Positions 31,188 to 43,152 of a DNA stretch of 64,000 nucleotides are shown here, piece after piece; the first letter of the stretch is position 1; each line of letters opens with the position of its first letter. Under the pieces are notes generated by a model. The model saw only the letters and a program-made list of their open reading frames with translations, had not been told where the DNA came from and ran no database searches. Source of the stretch: Pyronema omphalodes (Eukaryota > Ascomycota > Pezizomycetes > Pezizales > Pyronemataceae). The translations under genes were made by a program, and so were the position numbers. The DNA lies in assembly GCA_024516155.1 (NCBI GenBank), contig JAJJXM010000070.1, positions 1 to 64,000 of the forward strand. Reading direction: 5' to 3'.

Positions 31188-31452
31188 ACTCAACACATAT
31201 CCTCAACTTTCTTATGAACCGATGGCTGCTCCAGTTGTTTCCCAATATACCTATCTTATTCTTCCTCGTCTATTGGAATGAGATATTTATCGGGTCCATA
31301 GTAGGAGTGGTATCGTCGGCCGTTCTTAAAAATATACTGGTGCACCAATGAAGCGAGGCTTGCCGTGCTAACATTATAACCTAAAATATTAGAGTTGTAA
31401 CAACCGAAACATTGGTATCGAAACGCACCACGGATGGATTAACTTCAAGCAT
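31188..31452 (-). pseudogene. Methyltransferase copy 1, 5' fragment
   Basis: Exon 1 (31452-31429, MLEVNPSV) and most of exon 2 ([33 protein letters not shown]) align with the intact copy at 39690-41007. The start of exon 2 is lost. A TAA at 31256-31258 replaces the conserved Gln of EEQDR, and homology stops within intron 2 just before the SAM-binding exon. The upstream flank (31453-32600) matches 41008-42160, so this is a truncated duplicate of that locus. Confidence 0.85.
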
Positions 31453-32768
31453 GGCGATAACTTGTGTAGGGTTTCGTTTGAACTGGACTGAAGAGACAGG
31501 GTTGTTAGTTTCTTGAAAATCTGGGGGTCAACGCTTAATATATTGTTCTATCTATAGATATTGATCTTATACAAGATGGGTGCATAATGAAATAGATGGA
31601 CCGGTAGGAGTCCAATCAAACAACCCTCCTCCGTGGCTTGTCGCGAGTGATTGCTTGAGATGCAACGCGCTGAGGTGTGGAGTGCACGTACCGCTTCATG
31701 AACTTCCACGCCCTGCAACTCAACTACAAAAGTGCCCCTTCAGCCATGCATGTTTATACAACTTTTTGGCGTCAGCCTGGGAATATTTTGATGCAGGGAA
31801 AACTCTTGTTTCCCATCGGTTAAACCTACCTTGCTATATACCCTTCCTGATAGTACCTTGATTATAGAAGGTTCCACTGTTCAAGAATTTTCGTGAGTTG
31901 AAGATAAGTGGTGTTGAAGGCGGTGTTAAACATGATAGGTGATAGTTCGCGCGAGTGCACTTGTATGCTTGATTACACTGACCGCGCAATAATGTATGGT
32001 TCGGCGACGGGTAATCTGCGCGATTCTGCACAGGCCTGCTGTGCGGCTCCCGGTAGCCGAGCTTCTCCCAACATGCGCGGCGACAGGGGTTTGGTAGGTA
32101 CTAACGCGCGTGCCGGGGTGGTTGACTTACCTGAGCTAACTCCTGGACAAGGGCAGGGGTATCGCGGAACTGGCGCCAGCAAAAACGCGTCTCCAGAGGG
32201 GCAATAACAGTGTCCCCGTGGCCGCGGGAACATATGGAACCACAAATGGAGTCTCGAAGAGGATTTGAAATACTAATGGTTGCCTTCTGTATCCCGTACA
32301 ATACTGGGAGTTCACCGAGAGTCGGGATCTGCAAGATCCAGCCAGCTATGGAGCTTGGTATCATGGTATCATGTGCTATTCCGCTGTCACAAAATGCTAC
32401 AAATCGTAGCAAGAATGACATATAACTACATAGGCTCCGGAAATGCCGCTATACATACATGGACGGTCAAAGGGACTTGATGAAAAATTATAACTCAACT
32501 TTACAGTATAGGCAGGTCCAGATGTCAAGTAAGCCCCTGACATCTCCGGCACCTGCAGAATGCAAGTACTGCATGTGGACATCAATCTGATATATGATGA
32601 TCATGCTTCATCCCACGCTCACTTAGACTCCTGCTTTCTCCCACGTTTTGTCATCGGGTGTGATGGGTTGATTGACGTGTATGATGATCCGGTAAACAAC
32701 CGGTTCCATCAGGTATAACGGCCTATTCTGCAATACAGTAGCCGCAAAATACAGCACAACTGTAGGTA
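31453..32768. repeat. Spacer duplicated at 41008-42329, with degenerate MITE
   Basis: The sequence matches the 5' flank of methyltransferase copy 4 at recognisable but diverged identity. From about 31615 to 31884 it contains a decayed relative of the MITE at 58185-58540, sharing GCGAGTGATTGCTTGAGA and ending AAGGTTCCACTG. The equivalent at 41185-41440 lacks the right end. Open frames here are not conserved between the two copies. Confidence 0.65.
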
Positions 32769-32890
32769 ATGGTCGACGTCAATCCTTCCACGGTGGGTTT
32801 CATTTTCGGTGCTCCTGTCTTCCTATGTATTCTGGGTTTTCACAGCTCGAACGACTCGAGGATGATCAAGATCATCACTACAGAGAGATT
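32769..32890 (+). pseudogene. Fossil start of a plus-strand methyltransferase copy
   Basis: ATG at 32769 opens a 24-nt exon 1 look-alike (MVDVNPST) followed by GTGGGT. After an intron-sized gap a TTTTCACAG acceptor leads into CTCGAACGACTCGAGG (32846 on), matching exon 2 (LERPED). The homology fades within about 50 nt. The same fossil occurs at 42330, so it predates the block duplication. Confidence 0.65.
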
Positions 32891-33232
32891 GCTATCGTAG
32901 AACGTATTTCCCAGACACCAAAAATGGTGTATCTTCACCACGTTTTGGGACTTTGCGTGGTCACAGACCCTGACAGGACAGACTTCACATAAAGCCCCCC
33001 ATTGGGTTGATCCTTTCTCAGCATTCCCAGAGAAGCGTCATTGTCAAAAGGGAACGCGAGAGAAAGGTGGAGGTGGAGCAGTGTATTGTTCATTGAGAAC
33101 GATAGTGATCTAGCTCTACGCGTCTACAGAGGGAGATATACCCAATGTGGAAACTTCGCCTCCACGTGCCAGTCACGTAAGCCCTAAGTGCGGCCAAGAC
33201 ACCGGAACTCTAGGCGACCTTCAACAGTCATA

Positions 33233-33999
33233 CTAGGTGGATGCAGCAAAAAGTCACTGGGGATCTCGTGCGTCTGATTTAGTGTGCGCTAGGGTGATTT
33301 TGTGCAATGCAGACGGGTGCGTCAGTTTTATGAGTCTGGGAAATCAAGTGGATGCAGCAAAAGAACGTATTTGCGTATGCGCCGATGCGCGGGGGTCTTG
33401 CATCAAAAAAAAAAAAATTTCCACCACCATACCGGCCCGATGTCTGACCGGATTCCAGTTGATTGTATCGTGCTTATCAACTTCGGTGCTCCTCTGTATA
33501 TTTGTCGAGAGCAGAGGGCTCTCGGATGGGAACCGAAATTGGTTGACGGTACCTTACCACGCGACGCTTGGCTTCCTCGCGGTGTTGCCGTCGCTGGTGG
33601 AGATGGAGAGCATTCCCCACCAGCTCACCCGCAAACGCTGCCACGAAAGTAACCGTTGACGCGAAAAGAATAAAAAGATCCTCCTCGAGTTCAACATCCA
33701 ATATCTCCACCATTTTGAATTGGTGGTGATGTTTTGTTTTGTTCGGTGGTGATGTTCTCCCACTCCTCACGCGATTTCGTTAGAATTATGCGCGAGTTAA
33801 ACCCAAAACGGGTAGCATTGCATTATGTTCTGCGTTCCCCATACTAGCGTTTCGGGGTGTGTTATACACATGTACGGTAATAAACGTTGACCTTTTTTGG
33901 GACCGACAGCGCGTTTCTGCATGCTACTGCACAAAAGTACGCTAATGCGTGACTTTTCCGTGTAATTACCATGATTTTTCTGTTGCTGCATCCACCTAC
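33233..33999. mobile_element. MITE-like element with TA duplication (767 bp)
   Basis: The ends form inverted repeats: CTAGGTGGATGCAGCAA on the left (33233 on) and GTAGGTGGATGCAGCAA when the right end (33999 back) is read on the other strand. TA flanks both sides (33231-33232 and 34000-34001), as in Tc1/mariner-type insertions. A further internal AGTGGATGCAGCAAAA lies near 33350. The interior includes an A13 run at 33406 and no transposase, so it is non-autonomous. It interrupts the duplicated methyltransferase block. Confidence 0.7.
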
Positions 34000-34397
34000 T
34001 ACGTGCTCTGGTTGTCAGAGTGGATATACCAATGCTAGGGACCCCGAGTAAGTGTTGATGTGCAGCCAGAACATGATCTATTGATTCTTTGCCAGATAAA
34101 AGGCTTGACGGTTCTCGCAGTATAAGCAAGTGCGACCTCCTATCCACGTTAAAACGCATTTAAGCTGGGCGATGAAACATCGCGTTCTCTCTCTTAGTAA
34201 TATAAAATTATCCAATGCTGTATCTACATTGAGATTTTCACGTGGTAAGAAGTATATTTCATAGTCATGGACTTCCAAGCCGTGTGAGGGGACTTATTTC
34301 TATTCTCAAGCAAATAAAATTTGTTCTTATTGCACTAGAACCCCCAAACCAGCATACTGTAAAAAACAATATTGATCATGAACAAGCATAGATTACC

Positions 34398-35165
34398 TTA
34401 TTTTGCAGGCTTTCGTTCATACACACGATAGCTATTTTCTGTTAGTATACTGAAAATATTTTCTCCGTAGGGTAGAACAGGGGAATGTAAAATTTACAGT
34501 ACATGTGGTAATTCTTGTTGCGGACTGCGGCAAGCGCAGCGTTGCAAATAGCGCGCGATTTCTGGTCTTCCATGCCCAGAACCCTAGTGAATGCCACCAT
34601 TCCATAGCTTTCAAATGCGCCTTCCAGGTTCAAGAGCGACATCGCACCAATTCCTTTTTGTCTTGGGTCCTTTGGCCATGGGCCAAATGGGTCTTTAGCT
34701 TCCAACACATGGACATCCTCGAATCCTGCCTTCACTAGTAGCATTTTCATGGATTCTAGGGTTGGAGCCGGCCGCCCCATTTTTATCATGGATTCTCGCA
34801 AATATTCCATGTGTACCTTGGCCCCATTGTCGGCCTTCATCGTGCCGTCATCGCAGTTGGCCGTGACGGCGTATTCACCGAGTTCGACGTAACCACCCGG
34901 GACAGTACAGCTATAGACTAAAGTTAGAGATTCATGTCACAGATATGTCAAGTTACTAACCGCATCAGCTCAGTTACAAGATGGTTCCAATCACTGACGC
35001 CTGAGGAAATATTTCGACAATAGATGAGGTTAAAAGAATCCTAGCGTCAGAGTCTGTCAATGTCGCTGACTGAGAATTCGCACGACATTTTTTTCGAAGG
35101 GGTAACTGATGCTCTGGAAGGTCCATTCCAACATGGCATCGTCAACTTCAAAGCAGCATTTGTTT
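34398..35165 (-). pseudogene. Methyltransferase copy 2, 5'-truncated
   Basis: Exons 4-7 are recognisable: [14 protein letters not shown] (35160-35115), [19 protein letters not shown], the large exon 6 (34910-34491, with MKADNGAKVHMEYLRESMIK and [20 protein letters not shown]), and the terminal exon YRVYERKPAK ending at TAA (34398-34400). The SAM-binding exons are absent upstream of 35165. The donor site after exon 4 reads ATCAGT, where intact copies have GTTAG plus one base. The donor of the last intron is TTACAT, where they have GTACGT. The 3' flank matches that of copy 5. Confidence 0.87.
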
Positions 35166-35759
35166 GATGGAGGTCCTAATGGAACTCTCTGAAACTCTGC
35201 ATTCTTAGGACATGTAGCGGCGGAAGCTCGCAGCTATGGTTATCTGCTGACACCATCCTTCATGAAACCGTGCTCTCGAGGAAGAGTCGCGATCAATTTA
35301 TTCATTTATATTTGAAGTTGCATTGCATTGTCTTCGGCGTTGACGAAGACTATTCGTTCGAGAACTAAGCCATCCCAGAGCACGAGAAGAGTCGTTCAGT
35401 TGCTACTTTCAAGTACAATTATCCTCCGGCCGCCCATCCATTCACATTTCCATTTTGCGAGACTTCCGAGAGATACATATATCCCAGGGAAAACATGAAT
35501 ATTAGTCTGAGCTATCGCTGTCTCCTTAGAGACAACCCCCTATCTGTACTGATATTCAAACTCCATTTCAGCAACGGTTTTGTAACATTCAAGCTCGGGT
35601 CTAACACGATATACACTTTTCATTTTACAATCTCACGGAATAATGACTGTACTTAATGACTTGCATTGCCACATTCAACCTTATTGCCTCATAATCAAAC
35701 ATGATACTCAATAATCTATCACGCAAAACGTGACTATGGTACAGTACCGCTCACCTAGT
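35166..35759. other. Spacer without recognisable gene
   Basis: This 594-base gap lies between a truncated copy and the 3' end of copy 3. I see no coding pattern, transposon ends or RNA gene. The sequence is AT-rich towards 35760. Confidence 0.55.
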
Positions 35760-37078
35760 TCACTTCGACTTTCTGCCATACACGCGGTAGCTATTTTGTG
35801 TTAAAATACTTGTGAGGTCTTCTTCGGAGGGTTTAAACCAGGGTACTTACTATTTAGTGTACAAGTGATAATTTTTGTTACGAACTGAAGCAACTGCACC
35901 CTCGCAGATAGCACGAGCTGTGTCAGATTCCATGCCCAGAACCCTAGTAAATGCCGCCATTCCGTAGCTTTCAAATGAGCTTGCACAGTTAAGCAGTGAC
36001 ATTGCACCAATTTTCTTTTGCTTTGGATCCTTTGGCCATGGCCCTATGGGTTCTTTAACTTCAATGGCTTGGACGTCCTCGAACCCTGCTTTCTCCAACA
36101 GCATCTTCATGGATTCTAGCTCTGGGGCCGGCCGTCCCATCTTGCTCATAGCTTCCCGCAAATAGTCGATGTATATCTTGGCACCATTGTCAGGCTTCAT
36201 GGTACCGTCATCACAATTGACCGTGATACTATATTCGCAAAGTTCTACGTATCCTCCGGGGTTGGTGCAACTAAAGAGTCAAATCAGAAATATTATATAT
36301 ATGTGTATTTACTTACCGCATAAGCTCAGTTGCCAGATGATTCCAATCGCTGACGCCCGAGGCAATATTCCGACAGTGAATAAAGTCAAAATGATTCTAG
36401 CATCAAAGTATGTCAGTGGTTATCCATTCACATTCTGCGCGGTCATTCTATCGCATGGCAGCTAACGTCTTTAAATGTCCATTGTAGCATGGCGTCGTCC
36501 ACCTGGAAGAGGCTACCGAAACACTTAGCTTTGCTAGAACTAGAGAAGATGAGATCTCACCAGTTTGCAGGAACCCAGTCTGGTTGTATGGGGCTAAGAT
36601 CGGTACCAATAACCTCTGCCATAGGATATTGTTCTGCCATATCTATGGCCCAGATGCCTGTACCCGTACCAATGTCCAAAATCCGATGTGGTTCGTGAAG
36701 GGGGGCCAGGTGAAGTTTATCATTCCAGGCCATTCGCGTAATTTCATGGTTCAAGTCTAGACTGTACTGTGGCTCAGTATTCATTTCCAACAAACATTCC
36801 AATCGATCCGTCTGGTTAGCGTCGAAGGCACAACATACCGATCTTGTTCCTTCTCATCAGTCGGAATGAGATATTTATCGGGTCCATAGTAAGAATGGTA
36901 TCGTCGGCCGTTCTCAAAAATATATTGATGTACCGACGACGTGAGGCTTGCCGTGCTGGTATCATATCCAGCAGAATCATAGTTCTCATCCTCAGGTCTC
37001 TCAAGCTGAGACGGTTAGAATTATAATAATAGAAATAGTGGGAGCGAAAATCACCACAGACGGATCGACTTCAAGCAT
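35760..37078 (-). CDS. SAM-dependent methyltransferase, LaeA-like (copy 3)
   Basis: Seven exons, all with usable splice sites, give a 322-residue protein: 37078-37055, 37005-36839, 36761-36561, 36512-36467, 36396-36317, 36270-35851 and 35790-35760. Exon 2 has the family signature [20 protein letters not shown]. Exon 3 has SAM motif I ([14 protein letters not shown]) and the acidic post-motif [11 protein letters not shown]. Exon 5 encodes [17 protein letters not shown]. The C-terminus is YRVYGRKSK. It belongs to the Methyltransf_23-type fungal proteins that include LaeA. The substrate is unknown. Without splicing of the last intron, exon 6 would end at once in TAG. Confidence 0.85.
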
Positions 37079-37700
37079 GGCGATGACTTGTGTAGAGTGT
37101 ATTAGAACTGCACTGAAGAAATAGGGTGTTGATGTCTGGTGGATTTGTGATGTTGCGGGTTAATATAGAGATTTATGACTGGGTGCTAATGTGATAGAAT
37201 CGGAGCGATACACAACAGAAATGTAAGCCAGTGTAGGATGATATCTGATTATTTTTGCTCGGATCAATGGAGGCCTTAAACCATCATTCGAGTTGACATT
37301 GCATTTATAGCTAGGACTGAGTCTGACGGACCATGCTGAACTCAGAATGGTCCCGGGAATGTCAAATGTGGAGGTCCGTAATATCCCCTTACCCAGCTTG
37401 GAAACTCCCTTCTCAACCCGGTACCTGACATAGACTACCGGAATCATCGAGGCTATAGTCAAACTGATCGTCAATCGACGATGGACTTACCAGTCAAATC
37501 GTCCTGCAGCATAAGTAATACTATAGTTCGTCGACAACTTCGGGTGCAGGGAGCAACAAATTCTGATTAGTCATATTGGACAGGACGAGTGCTGAACTAC
37601 AGAAGACATGTCACATCTGTACCATCGTGCATCCAAAGTCGCATATAGATGTATTTTTCTTCTTATGTTCCCGCCCCTCATCCACTATGTACGAGGTGCT
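37079..37700. other. Spacer upstream of copy 3
   Basis: This is the promoter-side flank of copy 3. Its first part keeps a diverged version of the 5' flank seen at copies 1 and 4 (GCGATGACTTGTGTAG). The rest has no recognised gene. A 104-codon minus-strand frame at 37160-37474 has no family resemblance and I do not call it. Confidence 0.5.
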
Positions 37701-37763
37701 GGACAAAAGTGACCGTCACCCCGCGCGGCGCTTAGCACAGAAAAGTGACGGTCACTTTTGTCC
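37701..37763. repeat. Perfect 19-bp inverted repeat (63-bp hairpin)
   Basis: GGACAAAAGTGACCGTCAC at 37701-37719 is repeated exactly in inverted orientation at 37745-37763, separated by 25 bases. Such ends resemble terminal repeats of Tc1/mariner-type elements, and this may be a minimal internally deleted derivative. No clear target duplication is seen. The DNA could fold into a stable hairpin. Confidence 0.75.
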
Positions 37764-38390
37764 ACGTACCGTTTACTGTGACGGTTGTACATACAGATGA
37801 ACAGATGGTTGACTCCGCTATCATCCGGTTTTAGAAATTTTTATATACCCCCCCCCCCCACCCTGGCACTACATGTATACCTGTATTAAGACATATTTGC
37901 CAGTGCATCTGAGATAAGAATTTCTGTCCTGCAAAGGACTGGGCTTCATTTCTCAATCAAAAAAGTAAACGGTGCCATATGTTCTTTAGCGTAGGACTGG
38001 GAGGAAGTACTTTGGGAAATTCTTTGGGTTTAAGCATTAGTTCTTGTGGAAACAGTGTTAAACATGATATGTGATGATTGAAGCTTAAGCCGGCGGTATT
38101 CACCGAATTACCGACCAGGTGATATGCAGGCGACGGGTAACTTTGAGCCACTTTGCAGCCTGTAACGTGAGGATGGTCGGGATCTGGTAATATGTAGGGT
38201 GTGGCCAAGCTTGCCCTAACATGCGCGGTGACAGGGGACCGACATAGGCTAAGCGCACCGGAGTTAGCCCAGCCTATGCAGTCAGTATCTGAAATAAGCT
38301 GTTCCACGCCAAGTTGATGCTTGGAAAATACGCGTCTTGCGGGGCCCGGGGGCAAATGAGTAAATATTCTTGATGCGCAAGTTTTGGGTC
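37764..38390. other. Spacer with decayed copy of the 31.9/41.5-kb spacer repeat
   Basis: A C12 run occurs at 37848-37859. From about 38050 to 38345 the sequence is a diverged third copy of the segment at 31920-32200 and 41470-41760 (GTGTTAAACATGATA, GGCGACGGGTAA, ACATGCGCGGTGACAGGGG). No gene is recognised. Confidence 0.5.
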
Positions 38391-38394
38391 ATGA

Positions 38395-38885
38395 TGAAAA
38401 TGCTGTTCCTGTTGAACACCCCTAGGGTGTTTAAATAAACACCAAAGAATAAGCGAAAAAGAAGGTGTTTATTTAAACATCCTTAAACACCCCTAGAGGG
38501 TTTATCTAAACACCCCTAGGATGTTTAAATAAACACCGAAGAATAAGCGAAAAAGAAGGTCTTTATTTAAACATCCTTAAACACCCCTGGGGTGTTTATC
38601 AAAACATCCCTAGGGTTTTTCAATAAACCCCACAACAAAAAAAAAATTAAGGTTGTTGTTTAACTAAACAACGCTGGGTGGTTTAGCTAAACACCGTAAA
38701 TCACACTAAACAACTTCGGTGTTTAGGGGTGTTTAACTAAACACTTTTAAACAATAATGGGTGGTTTAGCTAAACGCCTTAAATCAGACTAAACAACTTT
38801 GGTGTTTAGGGTGTTTAATTAAACATTTTCGGTGTTTAGCTAAACCACGAAGGTGTTTGAACTAAACCACTCTCACTCGTTTTCT
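38395..38885. repeat. Array of AT-rich palindromes built on GTGTTTA/TAAACAC
   Basis: The motif GTGTTTA and its complement TAAACAC recur more than fifteen times, many as back-to-back palindromes (GTGTTTAAATAAACAC, GTGTTTAGCTAAACAC). Two tandem units of about 92 bp (starting near 38414 and 38507) share AAGAATAAGCGAAAAAGAAGG. The right half is a more irregular set of the same palindromes. No coding capacity is present. Confidence 0.8.
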
Positions 38886-39689
38886 TGTACCATAGGGGTT
38901 TAATTTAGACGATCTACATACGTCTTTTCCGCTGTGACTGCCACCATATATGTAGTCCCTGATGTTGTTTCCAGGACTCCAGTTAGCCCCTGGCCACACT
39001 TAGCCACCGTTCGATCTGCTCTTGCACGTCACGCAACTTCCAGTGACGTAGAATGATCGCCTGTGTTGCCATGATGTTGATTATGTACATAGAAGGGTTC
39101 CTGGAGGTGTCTTTGTATCATTTCTTCCATGTTCAGCGAACGTATATTATTTAAAGATACGCGGCCTATGTATCTTGTCTTCAAGCCGTGACATGCATAC
39201 CAGGGTGAGGTATGAAGATGTGTTTCATGGCAAGGAACGTTGCTGAAAAAACAAGGGCAGAACATTTCATTATCTCCGCTCCAGGATTTAATGATAGTTA
39301 TACTTTGGTTCCCCTGCGATGACAATAGAATGCAGTTCTATCGCCTCAGTTCGTCGTGTTATGGTTTTCCCCACAGGCCACATTCAGCTTTTCCTATTGA
39401 CGTGTGTAAAGTGTGTGCTTTACTGCGGTGTGCCCCTATCTGCTGGATGTTTTGGAAATGCCATAATCCGATAGGGAACAAGATCATTTCCGTACTGACA
39501 TTACAAACCCATTATAGCGATCAATCAAATTCGTTAACCCCGGGTTAAAGAGACTAGACAAACACCTCAATCCGCTATTTCAAGAGATAATATGAATTAC
39601 TGAAACAGATACATTACTTTTTGTTCAATCAGTAAAAAAGAATTTACAGACACATCCAGAATATGAAAAGCATCACACGGTAGCTCGCC
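38886..39689. other. Spacer without recognisable gene
   Basis: It lies between the palindrome array and the 3' end of copy 4. Frames of about 100 codons at 39029-39325 (minus) and 39240-39548 (plus) overlap each other and show no family resemblance, so they are not called. Confidence 0.5.
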
Positions 39690-41007
39690 TCATTCCAAAG
39701 GTTTCCGTCCATAAACTCGATATCTATTTTGTTTTAGAATACTTGCATATTGATTTCATTGGGAATCCGGGGTACGTACAATTTGGCGTATAGATGATAA
39801 TTCTTATTTCGAACCGCGGCAAGTGCCGCTTCGCAGATGGTATGAGCCTTTTCGGCTGGCATGCCCAAAACCCTTGTGAATGCTGCCATTCCATAGCTTT
39901 CAAATCCCGTCTCGCAGTTTAGAAGGGCCATAGCACCAATCTTCTTCTGCCTTGGATCCTTCGGCCATGGACCTATCGGCTCTTTTAGTTCAAACGCATG
40001 GACATCCTCAAACCCTGATTTCTCCAAAAGTATCTTCATGAATTCAAGCGTGGGTGCAGGTCGCCCCATTTTACTCATAGATTCTCGCAGATAGTCTGCG
40101 TAAACCTTTGCGCCGTTATCAGGTTTCATAGTACCGTCATCAGAATTCATCGTGAGACTATATTCACAAAGTTCAACATGACCTCCTGGGATGGTACAAC
40201 TATAGACTGAGATTAGAGATGACATAAATAGGCGAAGTGACTTACCGCATGATCTCTGACACTAGATGGTTCCAGTCACTAACACCCGAGGCGATATTCC
40301 GACAGTGAATGAAGTCAAAAAAGTCCTAGTAGCATAACATGTCAGTATGTCTGAAGGCAAATCTTGAAGAGGAATTCTCGTTTAGGGATACCAACGTCCT
40401 TGAAAGTCCATTCCAACATAGCATCGTCCACCTCAAAGCGACTGCACAATGAATTAGCTGGGCTAGAAGTCGAGGCAGTCAAATCTCACCAATTCGCCGG
40501 AACCCAGTCCGGTTGTATTGGACTGAGATCCGTTCCGATAACCTCCGCCGTTGGATACTGATCTGCCATATCTATGGCCCATATGCCTGTACCCGTGCCG
40601 ATGTCCAAGATACGACGTGGCTCGTAAAGTGGTGCCTTGTGAAGCTTGTCGTCCGATATCAGCCGTATACTTTCATGATTCAAGTCTAATCTGTGCCATT
40701 ACTCAACACATATCTGTCCTTAACCTTCTTATGAACCGACAGCCCTTCAAGTTGGTTCTCAATATACCTATCTTGTTCCTTCTCATCTGTTGGAATGAGA
40801 TATTTATCGGGTCCATAATAGGAGTGGTATCGTCGGCCGTTCTCAAAAATATACTGGTGCACCGATGAAGCGAGGCTTGCCGTGCTGGCATCATATCCTA
40901 CGAGCTGATAGTTGACATTCCCAGGCCTTCCGAGCTGCAAACGTTAGAGTTGTAACAACCGAAACATTGGTATCGAAACGCACCACGGATGGATCAACTT
41001 CGAGCAT
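39690..41007 (-). CDS. SAM-dependent methyltransferase, LaeA-like (copy 4)
   Basis: Seven exons with good splice sites (41007-40984, 40934-40768, 40690-40490, 40441-40396, 40325-40246, 40199-39780, 39723-39690) give 323 residues. Exon 2 encodes [20 protein letters not shown]. Exon 3 carries [14 protein letters not shown] and [11 protein letters not shown], the SAM-binding core. Exon 5 encodes [20 protein letters not shown]. Exon 6 has [20 protein letters not shown], and the C-terminus is [10 protein letters not shown]. The exon 2 start (LGRPGNVNYQ) differs from the LERPEDE of other copies. It sits 2.6 kb from copy 3 in the same direction. Its flank was duplicated to give copies 1 and 2. Confidence 0.86.
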
Positions 41008-42329
41008 GGCGATAACTTGTGTAGGGTTTCGTTTGAACTGGACTGGAGAGACGGGGTTGTTAGTTTCTTGAAAATCTGGGGGTCAACGCTTAATATATTG
41101 TTCTATCTATAGATATTGATCTTATACAACATGGGTACATAATGAAATAGATTGACCGGCAGAAGTCCGATCAAACAACCCTCCTCCGTGGCTTGTCGCG
41201 AGTGATTGCTTGAGATGCAACGCGCTGAGGTGTGGAGTGCACGTACCGCTTCATGATTTATATGCACTGTAGCTCAACTGCAAAAGTGCACCTTCAGTCA
41301 TGCTTGTTTATAAGAACGCCATACAAACTTTTGGCGTTCGCTTAAGAATATTCTGCTACAAGGGGAACTCTTATTTCCCATCGGTTAAACCTACCTTACA
41401 GTCAGTATATAGAGGATGCCTTCCTGATAGTACCCTGAATTTTGTGAGTTGGGGATTAATGGTTGCGAAAGCGGTGTTAAACCTGATAGGTGATACTTCG
41501 CGCGAGTGCACCGGTATGGTGGATGGATTACACTGACCGCGCAATGTATGGTTCGGCGACGGGTGATCTGCGCCACTCTGCACAGGCCTGCTGTGCGGCT
41601 CCCGGTAGCCGAGCTTCACCCAACATGCACGGCGACGGGGGTTTGGTAAACGCTAACGCGCATTGGGGTGGTTGACTTACTTTAGTCAACTCCTGGACAA
41701 GGCCAAGGGTGTTGCGGAATTGGCGCCAACAAAATTCACGCGTCTCCAGAGGGGCCATAACCGTTTCCCCGTGGCCGCAGGCACAGATATGTATATATAT
41801 GGCACCATATGTGGATAGTCGAACGTCAGGATTTAGTATACTACACATTTAGTTCTCTATCTCGTACAATACTGGGAGTTCACCGAGAGTCGGGGTCTTC
41901 GAGGCTCAGCCAACTACGTAGCTTGGTATCCTGTGCTGTTCTGCTGCCACAAAATGCTACAAAGGGTAGCAAGAATGATATATAACTAGTCTCCAGAAAT
42001 GCATCTGTACATGGGCGGTCAGAAGGACCTGATGGAAAAATCACAACTTAACTTCATACAGTATAGGCAGGTCCAGATGTCAAGTAAGCCCCTAACACTT
42101 CCGGCGCCTGCAACATGCCAGTAGTAAGTACTGGATGTAGATATTAACTGCTATATCATGATCATAGTTCGTCCCACGCTCACTTAGACTCCTGCTATTC
42201 CCCACGTTTTATCATTGGGGTCAAAGGGTTTGTCAGTGTCTCTGATGAACCGCTAAACAACCGGGTCCATCAGGTATAACGAACTATTCTGCAATATAGT
42301 AGCCGCAAAAGCCATCACAAGTCTGCGTA
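41008..42329. repeat. Spacer duplicated at 31453-32768
   Basis: This is the 5' flank of copy 4, homologous along its length to 31453-32768. It includes the degenerate MITE core (41190-41440) and the GC-rich segment at about 41500-41800. No frame is conserved between the two copies, so I call no gene. Confidence 0.65.
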
Positions 42330-42460
42330 ATGTTCGACGTCAATCCATCCACTATGGGTTTTACTTGCGGCTTTCCTGTCTTCCTATTCGGAATTTTTGC
42401 AGCTCGAAAGACCCAAGAATGATAACAATTATAACTAAAGGCTCAAGAGAAGCTGCTAGG
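42330..42460 (+). pseudogene. Fossil start of a plus-strand methyltransferase copy
   Basis: ATG at 42330 begins MFDVNPST, matching the MLEVDPSV exon 1 of intact copies, but the donor has become ATGGGT. A TTTTTGCAG acceptor precedes CTCGAAAGACCCAAGAATGA (42403 on), matching exon 2 (LERPEDEN), after which homology is lost. It pairs with the fossil at 32769 and shows that a divergent gene once stood next to copy 4. Confidence 0.68.
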
Positions 42461-43152
42461 GGAGAACCTCTTCCCAGATACCAAAGATATTTCATTTTGA
42501 CCAGCGTTTTCGAACCGTAGTCGCAGTGATGAGATCAACCTCACATACAGTCCTCCTCCGGGTACATTCTTTCGCAGCTTTTCCAGGGGAACCTCATTCT
42601 ATGTGGTCTGGTCGTCAGTGTGGATATTACGTACGTTATCTTAACCACCTCAAAACTCACGAATTAAATCTACTCCCATTCAGCACAGTATGCTACAGCT
42701 CTCCCCATCGCAGGATTCTATATATAACGTACGGGTATCGGATTGAAAAATCTGGATAAGATGTTCTATTAAATAGTGCCCTGTACCCATGAATGGAGTA
42801 CTTCAGTAATTCTAGGAACCGCGAGTGGTTGTTTGCGTGTAGCAAGATGATCCATGACAACTTTGTGTGCCGGAAAGGCTCTGGGACTCCTCCTATGAGT
42901 CCTATCTACGTGAGAAATGAGTTCAGCTTGAGGATGAATCACCGCGTTGCATCTCCTAGCAACATGAGAATATCCAAAGCCGTGTCCACATCGGGATTTA
43001 TACGCAGTCAAGAGTATATTTCAAAAAATGATTTCGAAGTTGTGTGAGGGGACATATTTGTATTCTTAAAGCAAATGACATTTCTTCCTATTGCAAAGGC
43101 CACAGACCAGCATACTGTAAAACATATGGAGCATGAACAACCATAGCTCGCG
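42461..43152. repeat. Spacer, 3' flank of copy 5, duplicated near 34000-34397
   Basis: The part from about 42790 to 43152 matches the 3' flank of copy 2 (GTGTGAGGGGAC, CCAGCATACTGTAAAA, GCATGAACAA). No gene is recognised. Confidence 0.6.

Noticed and set aside
35840..35860. Copy 3 truncated at TAG after YTK
   Set aside because: The TAG lies at the start of the last intron. Using GTAAGT as donor and AATAG as acceptor joins in frame to the conserved YRVYGRK end.
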